From contig CP070696.1 of assembly GCA_020353535.1 (NCBI GenBank), forward strand, positions 1,075,848 through 1,120,450: a stretch of 44,603 bases of DNA, read 5' to 3'. The number at the start of each line of letters is the position of its first letter. Position 1 is the first letter of the stretch. This DNA is from Spirochaetaceae bacterium (GTDB lineage Bacteria; Spirochaetota; Spirochaetia; SZUA-6; DRHE01). The translations under genes and the position numbers were made by a program. Below, piece by piece: positions 26,864-35,242 of the stretch. The notes below the pieces were generated by a model. The model was given only the letters and a program-made list of their open reading frames with translations, searched no databases and was not told where the DNA came from.

Positions 26864-28219
26864 ATGTTGCGAATCCCTCGGGTTGTAAAAGACTTCTCCT
26901 CCTTTTTCTCCGATGCCGGCTTTCAATGCTATCTGGTCGGCGGGGCGGTTCGGGACATGTTGTTGGGGCGAAAAATCCAGGATTTTGATATCGCCAGCGA
27001 TGCTCTGCCGAAGCAGGTGACGGATATTTTCCGGCGGGTGATTCCCACAGGTATCAAGCACGGCACGGTCACGGTTTTGTTCAAAGGCACCCGCTTCGAG
27101 GTCACCACCTTCCGCATCGACCAGGAGTACCGGGACGGCCGCCGCCCCGATTCGGTCGTTTTCAGCCCGTCGATACAGGAGGACCTGAAACGGCGGGATT
27201 TCACGATTAACGCCATGGCTTACGACCTGATCCATCACCAACTGCTCGATCCCCATGGGGGCCGCAAGGATTTAAAGGCGGGGATCATCCGTGCCATCGG
27301 GGATCCGTTCGAGCGATTCCAGGAGGACGGCCTGCGACCGCTGCGGGCCTGTAGGTTCGCGGCCCAGTTCGGATTTACGATCGAGGAGGGCACCTTTGCC
27401 AGCATCCCCACCAGTATCGATACCGTGAAGAGGGTATCGGCTGAGCGAATCCGGGACGAGCTGATTCGCATTCTGGAAACCTCCTCCCCATCGCTGGGAT
27501 TATCCCTGCTAAACGACTGCGGTATTTTAAAGCTCATTCTGCCCGAGCTGGCGGCCTGTCAATACGTAGGCCAGGGAGAACTGCACCGCTATGATGTGTA
27601 CCAGCACCTCCTTTACGCCTGCGACGCGGCTCCCCAGGACAATCTGGTTGTGCGTCTGGCAGCTCTGTTTCACGATCTGGGGAAACCTCAGGCCCTGATC
27701 AGCACTGATCAGGGAGAGATTCAGTTTCACAGGCACGAGCAGCTGTCGGCGGTTTTGACCGAGAAGATCCTCCGTCGCCTGCGCTTCTCCAACCGAATCG
27801 TAAATCGGGTCCGCCACCTGGTAGCCCAGCATATGTTTCACTACGAAGACCGGTGGAGCGACGCCGCGGTACGCCGTTTCATCTCCAGGGTCGGAGTGGA
27901 GAATATCCAGGATATCCTCTCCCTCCGTCGGGCCGATCAGCTTGCCATGGTTGGACAGCGCTTCGTTTCGGGTTCGCTAATCGCTCTGGAGAAGCGGATA
28001 GAGAGTGTCCTGGCGGAAGATAGGGTACTGAACCTGCGGAATCTGGCCGTAAACGGGAATGATCTGATCCACGAACTCGGCATACCCCGGGGGCCGAAAA
28101 TCGGCATCGTTCTGGATGCCCTTCTGGAGAGCGTTCTGGACGACCCGGGGCAGAACGAGCGCGAGAGGCTGCTGAAGATAGCGAAAGGATTCTACGAGAC
28201 CCGGCTGCGGGAAGACTGA
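26864..28219 (+). CDS. tRNA CCA nucleotidyltransferase / poly(A) polymerase family, with HD domain
   Basis: A 451-residue class II nucleotidyltransferase. Head domain: LVGGAVRDMLLGRKIQDFDIASDA in pieces, giving the GG and catalytic DxD (DFD) motifs, then RRDFTINAMAYD and RFQEDGLRPLRACRFAAQFGF. An HD domain follows with ALFHDLGKP. Family members add CCA to tRNA 3' ends or act as poly(A) polymerases; sequence alone does not decide. The tRNA-Thr here lacks an encoded CCA, so the activity is needed. The C-terminal 28 nt overlap the convergent rnc gene. Confidence 0.9.
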   Translation: MLRIPRVVKDFSSFFSDAGFQCYLVGGAVRDMLLGRKIQDFDIASDALPKQVTDIFRRVIPTGIKHGTVTVLFKGTRFEVTTFRIDQEYRDGRRPDSVVFSPSIQEDLKRRDFTINAMAYDLIHHQLLDPHGGRKDLKAGIIRAIGDPFERFQEDGLRPLRACRFAAQFGFTIEEGTFASIPTSIDTVKRVSAERIRDELIRILETSSPSLGLSLLNDCGILKLILPELAACQYVGQGELHRYDVYQHLLYACDAAPQDNLVVRLAALFHDLGKPQALISTDQGEIQFHRHEQLSAVLTEKILRRLRFSNRIVNRVRHLVAQHMFHYEDRWSDAAVRRFISRVGVENIQDILSLRRADQLAMVGQRFVSGSLIALEKRIESVLAEDRVLNLRNLAVNGNDLIHELGIPRGPKIGIVLDALLESVLDDPGQNERERLLKIAKGFYETRLRED

Positions 28220-28974
28220 CGTCCCTTGTGTCTCTCCGTCAGCGCCTTGTAGGCGATCCCGGCTACCTGCTGCTCCGCCTCCTTCTTGTTCTTCCCCGTA
28301 CCCGGTCCGTAGGTTTTTTTCCCAATCGTGACTTCGATCCAGAAGGTGCGATTGTGGTCCGGACCTTTACGGTGGACGATCCTGTAGCGGGGATAGTTTT
28401 TGAATCGCTTCTGTACGTATTCCTGCAGCAAGGTTTTATAATCCTTCTTGTGCCGGTCTTCGAGTACCGTATTGATTTGAGGAATGAGCAGATTGCGTAT
28501 GAAGGTTCGCACGGCCTTGAATCCCGAATCCAGATAGTAGGCGCCGATAATGGCCTCCATGGCGTCGGCGATCAGAGCCTTCTTGGATCGCCCGCCGGAA
28601 TACTCCTCTCCCTTGCCGATCAGAATGAAATTGTCAACTCGCAGGATTCTGCCGATTTCCGCCAGACTATCCTCGCTGACAACGTGGGATTTGATCTTGG
28701 CCATATCGCCTTCACTCTTGTCGGGCAGGGAAGTCAACAAATATTCGCTGACCACCAGCCCCAAAACAGAGTCGCCGAAAAACTCCAGTTTTTCGTTGTT
28801 GTCTATCTCGCCGGACTGTTCATTGGCAAAGGAACGGTGGCAAAAAGCAAGGTTCAAGAGCGCCAGGCTCTTGAACCTTATCTGTGCGTGTTTCTGAAAA
28901 AGCTGCAGCTCCTTTTTGCGTTCTGCCCCGGGTACAGGAGCTGTGAAGGGTAGACCCTTCGGGGACGAGGTCAC
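28192..28974 (-). CDS. rnc: Ribonuclease III
   Basis: Double-strand RNA endonuclease for rRNA precursors, 260 residues. The signature NNEKLEFFGDSVLGLVVSEYL is present (conserved Glu and Asp), with a second acidic cluster ALIADAMEAIIGAYYLD. A C-terminal dsRNA-binding domain (about 175-245) ends with KNKKEAEQQVAGIAYKAL. It is the last gene of rpmF-acpP-rnc, 4 nt after acpP, an order common in bacteria. Confidence 0.96.
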   Translation of the reverse strand: MTSSPKGLPFTAPVPGAERKKELQLFQKHAQIRFKSLALLNLAFCHRSFANEQSGEIDNNEKLEFFGDSVLGLVVSEYLLTSLPDKSEGDMAKIKSHVVSEDSLAEIGRILRVDNFILIGKGEEYSGGRSKKALIADAMEAIIGAYYLDSGFKAVRTFIRNLLIPQINTVLEDRHKKDYKTLLQEYVQKRFKNYPRYRIVHRKGPDHNRTFWIEVTIGKKTYGPGTGKNKKEAEQQVAGIAYKALTERHKGRQSSRSRVS

Positions 28975-28978
28975 CGGA

Positions 28979-29224
28979 TTATTTTTTATCCAGTTCGGTT
29001 TTTATAAAGTCGAGCGCATCCCGTACCGTATTGAACTCATTCGCTTTTTCGTCAGGAATGGTAATGCCCAGTTCCTCTTCTATCGCGTACACGAGCTCGT
29101 AGGTATCCAGGCTGTCGGCACCTAGATCTTGTCGGAACGAAGAATCGAGGGTGATCTTTGACTCCTCAATTTCCAAACGATCGGCAATCAGCTTCTTCAT
29201 TTTTTCGAATAGGTCGTCAGACAT
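28979..29224 (-). CDS. acpP: Acyl carrier protein
   Basis: An 81-residue acidic carrier for fatty-acid synthesis. The phosphopantetheine is attached at Ser38 in DLGADSLDTYELV. Strong ribosome site GAGGAGGGAG. Between rpmF and rnc, as in many bacteria; coaD just upstream makes the CoA that supplies the prosthetic group. Confidence 0.97.
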   Translation of the reverse strand: MSDDLFEKMKKLIADRLEIEESKITLDSSFRQDLGADSLDTYELVYAIEEELGITIPDEKANEFNTVRDALDFIKTELDKK

Positions 29225-29250
29225 TTTTCTCCCTCCTCAAGGTTGCTGTT

Positions 29251-29439
29251 TTAAGCCAACTCTTCCGGCTCAAGTATTTGTTTGCCCCGATAGAATCCGC
29301 ATTTCGGACAGATTCTATGACGTAGCACCCTGTTTCCACAATTGCTGCATTCGATCAACGTCGGCACGATCAGACGCATAGTCTGGGCTTTCCGCTTTCT
29401 GGACCGCGTCTTCGAAATTTTCTTTTTTGGAACTGCCAT
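29251..29439 (-). CDS. rpmF: Ribosomal protein L32
   Basis: 62 residues, starting MAVPKKKISKTRSRKRKA. Zinc-ribbon cysteines C31, C34, C44 and C47 are all present (the zinc-binding, C+ form). First gene of the rpmF-acpP-rnc run with its own promoter. Confidence 0.97.
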   Translation of the reverse strand: MAVPKKKISKTRSRKRKAQTMRLIVPTLIECSNCGNRVLRHRICPKCGFYRGKQILEPEELA

Positions 29440-29482
29440 GAATTACTACCTAATATTTGAATTTTACCGCTAAAGTGAAAGA

Positions 29483-29511
29483 AAAATAACGCATTCGGAT
29501 CGCCCTGTCAA
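29483..29511 (-). promoter_or_regulatory. Promoter of rpmF-acpP-rnc
   Basis: TTGACA (29506-29511, inside the coaD end), 17-bp spacer, TATTTT (29483-29488). Predicted leader of about 37 nt. Confidence 0.55.
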
Positions 29512-29999
29512 GTCTGTTGGGTCTGCTTTCCGATCCGAGCCAGAAGCTTCTGCTCGACGATCGTTGGTACCATCTCCGATATATCCCCGCCGAACATCGC
29601 CACTTCCTTGATCCCGGATGATCGCAGCACGAAATACTTCTGGTCCGTCGGCATGAACAGGGTTTCGATCCTGGGATTCAAGGCCCGATTCATCATGGAG
29701 AGCTCAAACTCATAGTCAAAATCCGAAAGCGCCCGGACGCCGCGCAGGATAACCTTGGCGCCGATCTTTTCGGCGAAATCCACGATCAGTCCGCGCCAGA
29801 TCGTTACCTGTACATTGGGGTACTCCGCCACCATGGTGGTGATCATCTCGAAACGTTCATCCGCGCTAAACAGATACTTCTTCTGTGGATTATCGGCGAT
29901 CACGATTTCAAGCTCCTCGAAAATCGCCGCAGCCCGGTTCATGATATCGAAGTGCCCGTTTGTCGGAGGATCAAATGAGCCCGGATATATCACTTTCAT
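29508..29999 (-). CDS. coaD: Phosphopantetheine adenylyltransferase
   Basis: Fourth step of CoA synthesis (4'-phosphopantetheine to dephospho-CoA). 163 residues from ATG 29999: MKVIYPGSFDPPTNGHFDI with the T/HxGH nucleotidyl-transfer motif, and SSGIKEV for ATP binding. The longer frame to 30023 is rejected because it overlaps the promoter and adds a non-family tail. The -10 box ends 7 nt before the ATG and no Shine-Dalgarno fits in the transcript, so translation is probably leaderless. Confidence 0.96.
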   Translation of the reverse strand: MKVIYPGSFDPPTNGHFDIMNRAAAIFEELEIVIADNPQKKYLFSADERFEMITTMVAEYPNVQVTIWRGLIVDFAEKIGAKVILRGVRALSDFDYEFELSMMNRALNPRIETLFMPTDQKYFVLRSSGIKEVAMFGGDISEMVPTIVEQKLLARIGKQTQQT

Positions 30000-30006
30000 G
30001 GCTCCC

Positions 30007-30036
30007 ATTGTAGTCACAACCATCGATCCGGGTCAA
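30007..30036 (-). promoter_or_regulatory. coaD promoter (leaderless geometry)
   Basis: TTGACC (30031-30036), 18-bp spacer, TACAAT (30007-30012), then GGGAGCC and the ATG. The expected start point is the A of ATG or one base beside it. Confidence 0.6.
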
Positions 30037-30051
30037 TAAATATGAAAGATT

Positions 30052-30080
30052 TTGACAGTTGAGGACGAAAATAATAAAAT
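30052..30080 (+). promoter_or_regulatory. Promoter of the lipoprotein gene
   Basis: A perfect TTGACA (30052-30057), 17-bp spacer and TAAAAT (30075-30080). The start would be near 30087, which is inside the frame opened by ATG 30079 and about 7 nt before ATG 30094. Confidence 0.5.
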
Positions 30081-30630
30081 GCGGGTACCATTAATGACTC
30101 TTTTGTACCCATGCCTCGCCCTGCTTCTGCTCGCTGCCTGTGTAAGTCAGGCACCACCGGAGGAGGAGCGAGGTCAGGAACAGCCGGAGACTATTCCAGA
30201 AGAACAAGAGCCCGCAGTCGAACAGCCAGCCGAACCTGAGGAGGAATTCGTCGTTTCCGAGGAGGTCTATACCAAGACCTTCGACGAAATCGAGGAGTTC
30301 ATCGGCAAATTGAATGAAATCATTCGCAGTGAGGATTACGATACCTGGCTGACCTTCCTGAGTGAAGAGTATATCGACCTGACCAGCGATCCGGCCTACC
30401 TGAAAGAGCAGTCCGAACAGCCCCTGCTTAAAAAGAGTAACATCACATTGAACAGCATGAGGGACTATTTCGATCATGTGGTCGTACCCAGCCGAGTCCA
30501 GGCACAGCTGGACGAAATCGAGTTTATCGACGAGAATCAGGTGAGAGCCTACGCAATGATCAAGAATACAAAGGCGCTTCTCTATTTGCTCGTTCGCGAA
30601 AACGACGAGTGGAAAATAGGGGTGTGGTAG
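30079..30630 (+). CDS. Lipoprotein of unknown function
   Basis: About 183 residues. A lipoprotein signal peptide ends LALLLLAAC, with the lipid-bearing Cys after LLAA. A Glu/Pro-rich linker (EEERGQEQPETIPEEQEPAVEQ and on) precedes a folded C-terminal domain (EEVYTKTFDEIEEFIGKLNEIIRSEDYDTW). No family is recognised. The start may be ATG 30079 (keeps a basic N-terminus) or ATG 30094 (fits the promoter). The HEAT-repeat gene follows after 28 nt, so both may act in the envelope. Confidence 0.75.
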   Translation: MRVPLMTLLYPCLALLLLAACVSQAPPEEERGQEQPETIPEEQEPAVEQPAEPEEEFVVSEEVYTKTFDEIEEFIGKLNEIIRSEDYDTWLTFLSEEYIDLTSDPAYLKEQSEQPLLKKSNITLNSMRDYFDHVVVPSRVQAQLDEIEFIDENQVRAYAMIKNTKALLYLLVRENDEWKIGVW

Positions 30631-30658
30631 TGTATAATTAGAGACACTGGAGACGAGG

Positions 30659-31375
30659 ATGAAGGGATCATCAATTCGGGCGATTTTTGTAGTAGCGGGC
30701 CTGGTAATCGCGTCAATGCTCGGCGCTCAGGCCACCGAACGGGAACTTACCGTTGAAGAGCTGTACCTTAGGGACATCGAGTTCCAGATACTCAGTGAGA
30801 AAGCCTTCTCAGACAACCGGGAAATCAAGCTGGACGTCCTGGATGAGATCGAAATCATGATAGAGGAAGGCCAAGTCGACGATCCGGACAAAGTCGAATT
30901 CGTCCTCGAATACCTAGGTATGGAGGGTACGGCCCGAAGGGTTCGGGAAAACGCTCGATTGATCAATTACTACCCGGAGGTACGGCGGCGATCGGCAAAT
31001 TTGCTCGGGCGACTGGGGGGGAAAAAAGCAAAGGACGCACTGGTATCGATTCTGCTGATCGATGACGAACCGATGGTCAAGGCGGAGGCGGCCTATGCTC
31101 TCGGCGTAATCGGCATGAACGACGGCAACGAGGTGGTTCGGGCTTTGCTGTATACATTGGAAAATGAAGATCCCCAGATGCCCGATAACAACCTGGCCTA
31201 TGCCGTCTGTCTGGCAGTGGAAAAGATCGTCGAAGCGAACGACGGTGAATTGGATAGCGCAGCCTATGCCGATTTGGCTCGCACCCTGGTGCGCATCGCC
31301 CAGGGTAACTACATAAAAACAGTCAGACGAAAAGCTCTACAGACCCTGGAGATACTCAAGGAGTACCAGTCGTAG
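30659..31375 (+). CDS. Exported HEAT-repeat-like protein
   Basis: 238 residues with a cleavable signal peptide (to about AQA, residue 25). Paired-helix repeats of HEAT/PBS-lyase type appear at about 100-150 and later: VRRRSANLLGRLGGKKAKDALVSIL, VKAEAAYALGVIG. Such repeats mediate protein binding. Partner unknown; it is probably co-transcribed with the upstream lipoprotein. The 3' end overlaps the convergent padR gene by 20 nt. Confidence 0.75.
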   Translation: MKGSSIRAIFVVAGLVIASMLGAQATERELTVEELYLRDIEFQILSEKAFSDNREIKLDVLDEIEIMIEEGQVDDPDKVEFVLEYLGMEGTARRVRENARLINYYPEVRRRSANLLGRLGGKKAKDALVSILLIDDEPMVKAEAAYALGVIGMNDGNEVVRALLYTLENEDPQMPDNNLAYAVCLAVEKIVEANDGELDSAAYADLARTLVRIAQGNYIKTVRRKALQTLEILKEYQS

Positions 31376-31889
31376 CCTCCAAGTCGTTAATCACTTCTTC
31401 GAGCCACTGATTCTCCGCCTCCAGATGAATTATTCCTTTTCTGATAATGGCTTGCAGAAAGAAGTTGATCTCTTCTCCGATAGCGACAAGCGTTCGCTGG
31501 AAGTTCTCTTTCTGCATGATGATTTTTTTCTGCTGAGAACGCAGATAATCGAGAACCTTCTCTTTCGGGATCTTGTCGAAGAATAGAAACTTCAGGGTGA
31601 ATTCGTCCTTGACACGGTAGTTGCTCCGCAACGGCCGCAACAACCATTCATCGAGCCGTCGCTTGCCCTTCTCCGTAATCGAGTAGATGTTTTTCTCCGC
31701 CGCTTTTTTACCGGGAGCGGTCTTCTTGGTCACCCAGCCCACTTCCGACAGGCGACGCAGGGTGGGATACAACTGACCGTAGGATACCGACCATACATTG
31801 CCGAGGGAACTTTCGAACTGCTGCTTGATCTCGTATCCGTATTTCGGACTCTCGGACAGCAGACCCAGCAGGGCATATTTCAGTGACAT
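31356..31889 (-). CDS. PadR-family transcriptional regulator
   Basis: 177 residues. The N-terminal winged helix is typical: LKYALLGLLSESPKYGYEIKQQFESSLG, then VSYGQLYPTLRRLSEVGWV and KNIYSITEKGKRRLDEWL. A helical C-terminal dimerisation domain follows (PadR_C/Vir type). The ligand is unknown. A palindrome over its own -10 box suggests autoregulation. ATG without Shine-Dalgarno. Confidence 0.92.
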   Translation of the reverse strand: MSLKYALLGLLSESPKYGYEIKQQFESSLGNVWSVSYGQLYPTLRRLSEVGWVTKKTAPGKKAAEKNIYSITEKGKRRLDEWLLRPLRSNYRVKDEFTLKFLFFDKIPKEKVLDYLRSQQKKIIMQKENFQRTLVAIGEEINFFLQAIIRKGIIHLEAENQWLEEVINDLEATTGTP

Positions 31890-31896
31890 AGCAGCA

Positions 31897-31928
31897 GATA
31901 TTATATCCCATTGCTACAGTGCTGGCAA
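31897..31928 (-). promoter_or_regulatory. padR promoter with palindrome over -10
   Basis: TTGCCA (31923-31928), 17-bp spacer, TATAAT (31900-31905). The 11-bp palindrome GATATTATATC (31897-31907) covers the -10. Start expected near 31893, about 4 nt before the ATG codon. Confidence 0.65.
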
Positions 31929-31959
31929 TGCAACGATAGAGGATTTGCTTCTGCGAGAG

Positions 31960-32325
31960 CTAGCGAACCGACAGGTTGATGGCCGGCTTCTGCCGCCACT
32001 CCGGTACCTGCTCGGTTTCTTCGTATTGAATGCGTTTGCGAATAAAGAAGCGAGGTGGAGCCGAATGTTCCCTGAACTGCACAATACCAAAACTACCCTT
32101 GCCGAGGTAGCAGATCTTCTCATTTTGTTGAACCGCGTTGTCGGTACGGAGGGCTTTAAGGATACAATCGAAATGCGCGGGCTTGCCGCTTTCTTTATGG
32201 GTGATGGCGGAGGTAAGGTCGCGGATGGCTTTTTGGCAAAGAGGACACTGGGGAAACTCGATCTGCTGTTTGTCGGGTTGTCGATCTCGCCGATGCCTCG
32301 ATCTCGACTTGCCGTGATGACTCAT
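31960..32325 (-). CDS. Small CxxC protein, unknown function
   Basis: About 121 residues from ATG 32325 (GTG at 32331 also possible, directly after the previous stop). A basic N-terminus (HHGKSRSRHRRDRQ) is followed by a probable zinc site, CPLCQK and later HFDC, then YLGKGSFGIVQF. Such treble-clef-like spacing often binds zinc and nucleic acid. It abuts the small FlgM-like ORF and is the last gene of the long leftward run. No family name recalled. Confidence 0.65.
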   Translation of the reverse strand: MSHHGKSRSRHRRDRQPDKQQIEFPQCPLCQKAIRDLTSAITHKESGKPAHFDCILKALRTDNAVQQNEKICYLGKGSFGIVQFREHSAPPRFFIRKRIQYEETEQVPEWRQKPAINLSVR

Positions 32326-32331
32326 CACCAC

Positions 32332-32469
32332 CTATTCCTCTCTGTGTATATTTTGGGTCAGATCCTGGGCTATTTTGCTGATCGCTATGGCGAGGTACTT
32401 CTCGTCATTTATCTTTTTCTTCAACTCGGCCAACCGTCGAGGATCTGTTTTTTTTGCTATTCTAACCAA
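32332..32469 (-). CDS. Short FlgM-like ORF
   Basis: A frame between yraN and the CxxC gene. Its best part, RRLAELKKKINDEKYLAIAIS followed by KIAQDLTQ, resembles the C-terminal half of the anti-sigma-28 factor FlgM, which has ELKxKIND-type helices in spirochaetes. The start is unclear: TTG 32469 gives 45 residues, and ATG 32550 gives 72 but overlaps yraN by 65 nt. FlgM is normally about 90 residues, so it is either a short relative or an unrelated helical peptide. Neighbouring flagellar-export-like genes fit a flagellar link (inference). Confidence 0.45.
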   Translation of the reverse strand: MVRIAKKTDPRRLAELKKKINDEKYLAIAISKIAQDLTQNIHREE

Positions 32470-32485
32470 AACGCTTACCCCGTCT

Positions 32486-32839
32486 TCAGCTCGTAAAAGC
32501 GTCCTTATAATGCACGACTCTTGATGTGTTCGGTGACACCAGGATGACATCAAACCCGTATCGTTTGTGCTGGCATTCCGGATGGGCGTGGAGAAAATAG
32601 CGGGAAGTCGCAAGTATCCTCTGCTGTTTGCGCCGGTCAATCGCGTACAGCAAATCCCCGCTGTCCAGATAATCCCAGTTTTTCACTTCCACAAACACAA
32701 TCCGGTCATCCTTTTCAGCGATAATGTCGATCTCTCCTCTTCTGCTTCTGAAATTCCGAGCCAAAATCGTATATCCGCCTTGGCTCAGAAATTTCCCCGC
32801 CCGTTCCTCCCCTTCCCGGCCCTTTTGCCACCGGTTCAT
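32486..32839 (-). CDS. YraN/UPF0102 endonuclease-like protein
   Basis: 117 residues with a restriction-endonuclease-like fold: GREGEERAGKFLSQGGYTIL, RRGEIDII and VFVEVKNWD give the E-x-D-ExK nuclease core. Function is not established; the family often lies next to rnhB, here about 11.6 kb away. The start overlaps the HD-GYP stop by 4 nt. Confidence 0.9.
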   Translation of the reverse strand: MNRWQKGREGEERAGKFLSQGGYTILARNFRSRRGEIDIIAEKDDRIVFVEVKNWDYLDSGDLLYAIDRRKQQRILATSRYFLHAHPECQHKRYGFDVILVSPNTSRVVHYKDAFTS

Positions 32840-33966
32840 TCCTCTCCAATCTGCTTGGGATCAATCGCCTTGACGATGAACAGATTCTTCTTGGCCAGCA
32901 GATCCACCTGCTCGGCCCCCTCGATCTGGTTTCCAAACTCGTCGATGAGCAGCTCGATCTTCGGGCGCAGGGGGGCGTCGGCGTGGTTTTCACTGACCCT
33001 GCCGATACTCGAGTTGTTCAGCTGTACAACACTGCCGATCGGAAAGATCCCCATACTCTCCAAAAAAGCCTTCAGGACCTGAGGATCGAAATGGCGGCCG
33101 TTGTCACTGAGCACGGTCTTCATGGCATTGTATCCGATGATGGAATTGCGGTAGGGTCTCTCGCTGACCATAGCTTCGTAGGCATCGGCTACTGTCACGA
33201 CGCGGGCGAATAAGGTGATATCCTCCCCCTTCAGACTCCTTGGATACCCACGGCCATCCCAGTGTTCATGGTGCTGCAGAGCAATCAGGGCGATTTCCTC
33301 CGGGTATTTCATGTCTTTAGAGATGATCTGGTAGCCCAATACCGGATGGGTACGGATTCTGTTCAGCTCTTCGTTTGACAATCGCCCTTGTTTCTCCAGA
33401 ATCTCCTTCTCCACCTTCAGCATACCTACATCGTGCAGCAGTGCCCCGGTGGCCAGCTGAAGCAGTCTGTGCGATGCCAGCCGCATGGTGGCACCGATTA
33501 CCGCGGAGATAATCATGCAATTGATCGCGCTTACCGAAAGCCTCCTCTCGATCCACTCACCCAGCAATATCAATTGAATCATCTCGTTCTTGTTCTGGCG
33601 CAGGACGTCGAGCATCTCCTTAACGATGGAATCTATAGGTTCATGGTTAAGATAGGTGCCATCGGCGATGTCCTGAAAAATGGCATCTACCTTGTCCACA
33701 GCGCTGCGATAGATCCTGCGGGATTTCTCCTCCTTTTTGGGAAGCCAGACCGGAGTTTCCTTGAGCCGTGAGGCAGCCTCCACCGAAGTCTCCTTGACCT
33801 CCTGTCCATCGGTGTACACCTCCTCGATATCCCAACGGCTCAAACGTTCGATGTCCTTGTCTTTGATTTCTACACCCGCAGGAACCAATACGTTGTCGCC
33901 TTCTATGAAAACCGGCTGGTCGAACTTCATCCCGGGACGTAACGTGCTAACCTTTATTGTTTTCAT
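32836..33966 (-). CDS. HD-GYP domain protein (probable c-di-GMP phosphodiesterase)
   Basis: 376 residues. An N-terminal domain of unknown type (1-140, DUF3391-like start TIKVSTLRPGMKFDQPVF) is followed by an HD-GYP domain with LLHDVGML, RTHPVLGYQII, HHEHWDGRGYP and VADAYEAM. All metal residues and the GYP motif are present, so hydrolysis of cyclic di-GMP is likely. It lies 8 nt after the FlhB-like gene and before yraN; I recall the same order in treponemes. Confidence 0.9.
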   Translation of the reverse strand: MKTIKVSTLRPGMKFDQPVFIEGDNVLVPAGVEIKDKDIERLSRWDIEEVYTDGQEVKETSVEAASRLKETPVWLPKKEEKSRRIYRSAVDKVDAIFQDIADGTYLNHEPIDSIVKEMLDVLRQNKNEMIQLILLGEWIERRLSVSAINCMIISAVIGATMRLASHRLLQLATGALLHDVGMLKVEKEILEKQGRLSNEELNRIRTHPVLGYQIISKDMKYPEEIALIALQHHEHWDGRGYPRSLKGEDITLFARVVTVADAYEAMVSERPYRNSIIGYNAMKTVLSDNGRHFDPQVLKAFLESMGIFPIGSVVQLNNSSIGRVSENHADAPLRPKIELLIDEFGNQIEGAEQVDLLAKKNLFIVKAIDPKQIGEE

Positions 33967-33974
33967 TCTAATCC

Positions 33975-34214
33975 CTATGACACCCTGCCTACATATACGA
34001 GGATCTCGGCAACGATCCTGTAGTACTTCTCGGGAATCAGGCTACCAAGAGGCAGTTCAACCAGAGCATCTGCCAGATCCGGTTGATCAACGATCTGAAT
34101 GCCGTGATCGCGGGCGATTTGCTTTATCCGTTTGGCCAGCATTCCCTTACCCGTGGCAAGTACGATCGGGGCTGGTAGATCGTCGTTGTACTGTATCGCT
34201 GCCGCTTTTTCCAT
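33975..34214 (-). CDS. FlhB C-terminal-like protein (FhlB/YlqH type)
   Basis: About 79 residues from ATG 34214: MEKAAAIQYNDDLPAPIVLATG, then LAKRIKQIARDHGIQIVDQPDLADALVELPLGSLIPEKYY in pieces. This equals the cytoplasmic tail of the flagellar export gate FlhB after its NPTH cleavage site, without membrane helices. Stand-alone tails of this type (B. subtilis YlqH) can partly replace the FlhB tail in export switching. It follows the FliK/YlqG-like gene by 10 nt. Confidence 0.85.
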   Translation of the reverse strand: MEKAAAIQYNDDLPAPIVLATGKGMLAKRIKQIARDHGIQIVDQPDLADALVELPLGSLIPEKYYRIVAEILVYVGRVS

Positions 34215-34224
34215 CAGACTGGAG

Positions 34225-35232
34225 TCAGTGTACCGTATCGACGTTACGATAGGAAAGCTCCTCCCAGGGCAAATCAAAGCCGTCGAAGTATCGGTCTTCA
34301 CGTATAGTATCGTCAGTTTTTACGCCGAGGTTTTGTAATTTTAGCAGCAAAACGTCGAGCTCCGATTTGGCTTTTCGTCGTTTATCCAGAGGATCGGTAA
34401 AAATGATCAATTCAGGCTCTCCGCCGGCCTGCAGCACAAATGACCACTTGCCCCCCGATTCGTTTCGAGCTACCACGATGATGCGATCTACCTGTTGCTG
34501 CCCGACCCGATAGCGCAGGCGGATCGTGCCGTAGACACGGCCGGAGCCTTCATAGCTGTAGTCAATGGGCACGATGATCCAGGTGTAGTCGGAACCCTGC
34601 AGGTGGTTGAAGACCTGAAGGCTGTTGCCCTCTCCGCCTGCCGAATGTCCGATCTCCTCACACAGCTGCTCCGCAAACCTTTCAGGGTCCCGGGGCATTT
34701 GCCTGTTTCCGCCCCTTCGTTCCCCGGATTCCCGTTCCCCGTACCCGAGAATGGGGAGCAGCTGATCCAGTCCGCGGGAGCGCGGATCTATGCCCTTGTC
34801 CAGTATCACAGCGGATAGGCGGGCGAATTTTTTCGGATCTAGCTTCAGCTTCTCCAACAGCTGGCGCACCTGCTGCAGACGCTCGGGCGTGACGGACAGC
34901 CCGCTGCGCAACAATGAGGTCACAATGCTCTCCAACATCTGGTTCGGTTGAAGTCCCTGGCGGCTGATCAGTTCCTGAATCGGATTGGCGGGCTGATCGG
35001 AAATTTTCAGGATTATCTGTCCATGTCTGACTGCCACCACCGCCCTCAGTCGTTGACCGGGAGCCAGTTCCACTTTGGAAACGGCCGGCAGAACCCGGCC
35101 CCGAATCCCCACGGCCCACTTGCTTTCAGTAAGGCGCTTGATTACCTGTACAATGACGGAATCGCCGGATCTCAAGGATAACTCGGATCTGGCGCTCAGG
35201 TTGAGCTTGAGGTCAACGGGAGTGGGCTTCAT
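34225..35232 (-). CDS. YlqG/FliK-like protein
   Basis: 335 residues, no signal peptide. The N-terminal half has beta-rich parts (SELSLRSGDSVIVQVIKRL) and an LQPNQMLESIVTSLLRSGL helix region. The C-terminal part (SDYTWIIVPIDY, GTIRLRY, KWSFVLQ) resembles the C-terminal domain of hook-length protein FliK. Position between rplS and the FlhB-like gene is that of B. subtilis ylqG. Role inferred from context; moderate confidence. Confidence 0.55.
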   Translation of the reverse strand: MKPTPVDLKLNLSARSELSLRSGDSVIVQVIKRLTESKWAVGIRGRVLPAVSKVELAPGQRLRAVVAVRHGQIILKISDQPANPIQELISRQGLQPNQMLESIVTSLLRSGLSVTPERLQQVRQLLEKLKLDPKKFARLSAVILDKGIDPRSRGLDQLLPILGYGERESGERRGGNRQMPRDPERFAEQLCEEIGHSAGGEGNSLQVFNHLQGSDYTWIIVPIDYSYEGSGRVYGTIRLRYRVGQQQVDRIIVVARNESGGKWSFVLQAGGEPELIIFTDPLDKRRKAKSELDVLLLKLQNLGVKTDDTIREDRYFDGFDLPWEELSYRNVDTVH

Positions 35233-35242
35233 TTACTCGCAA

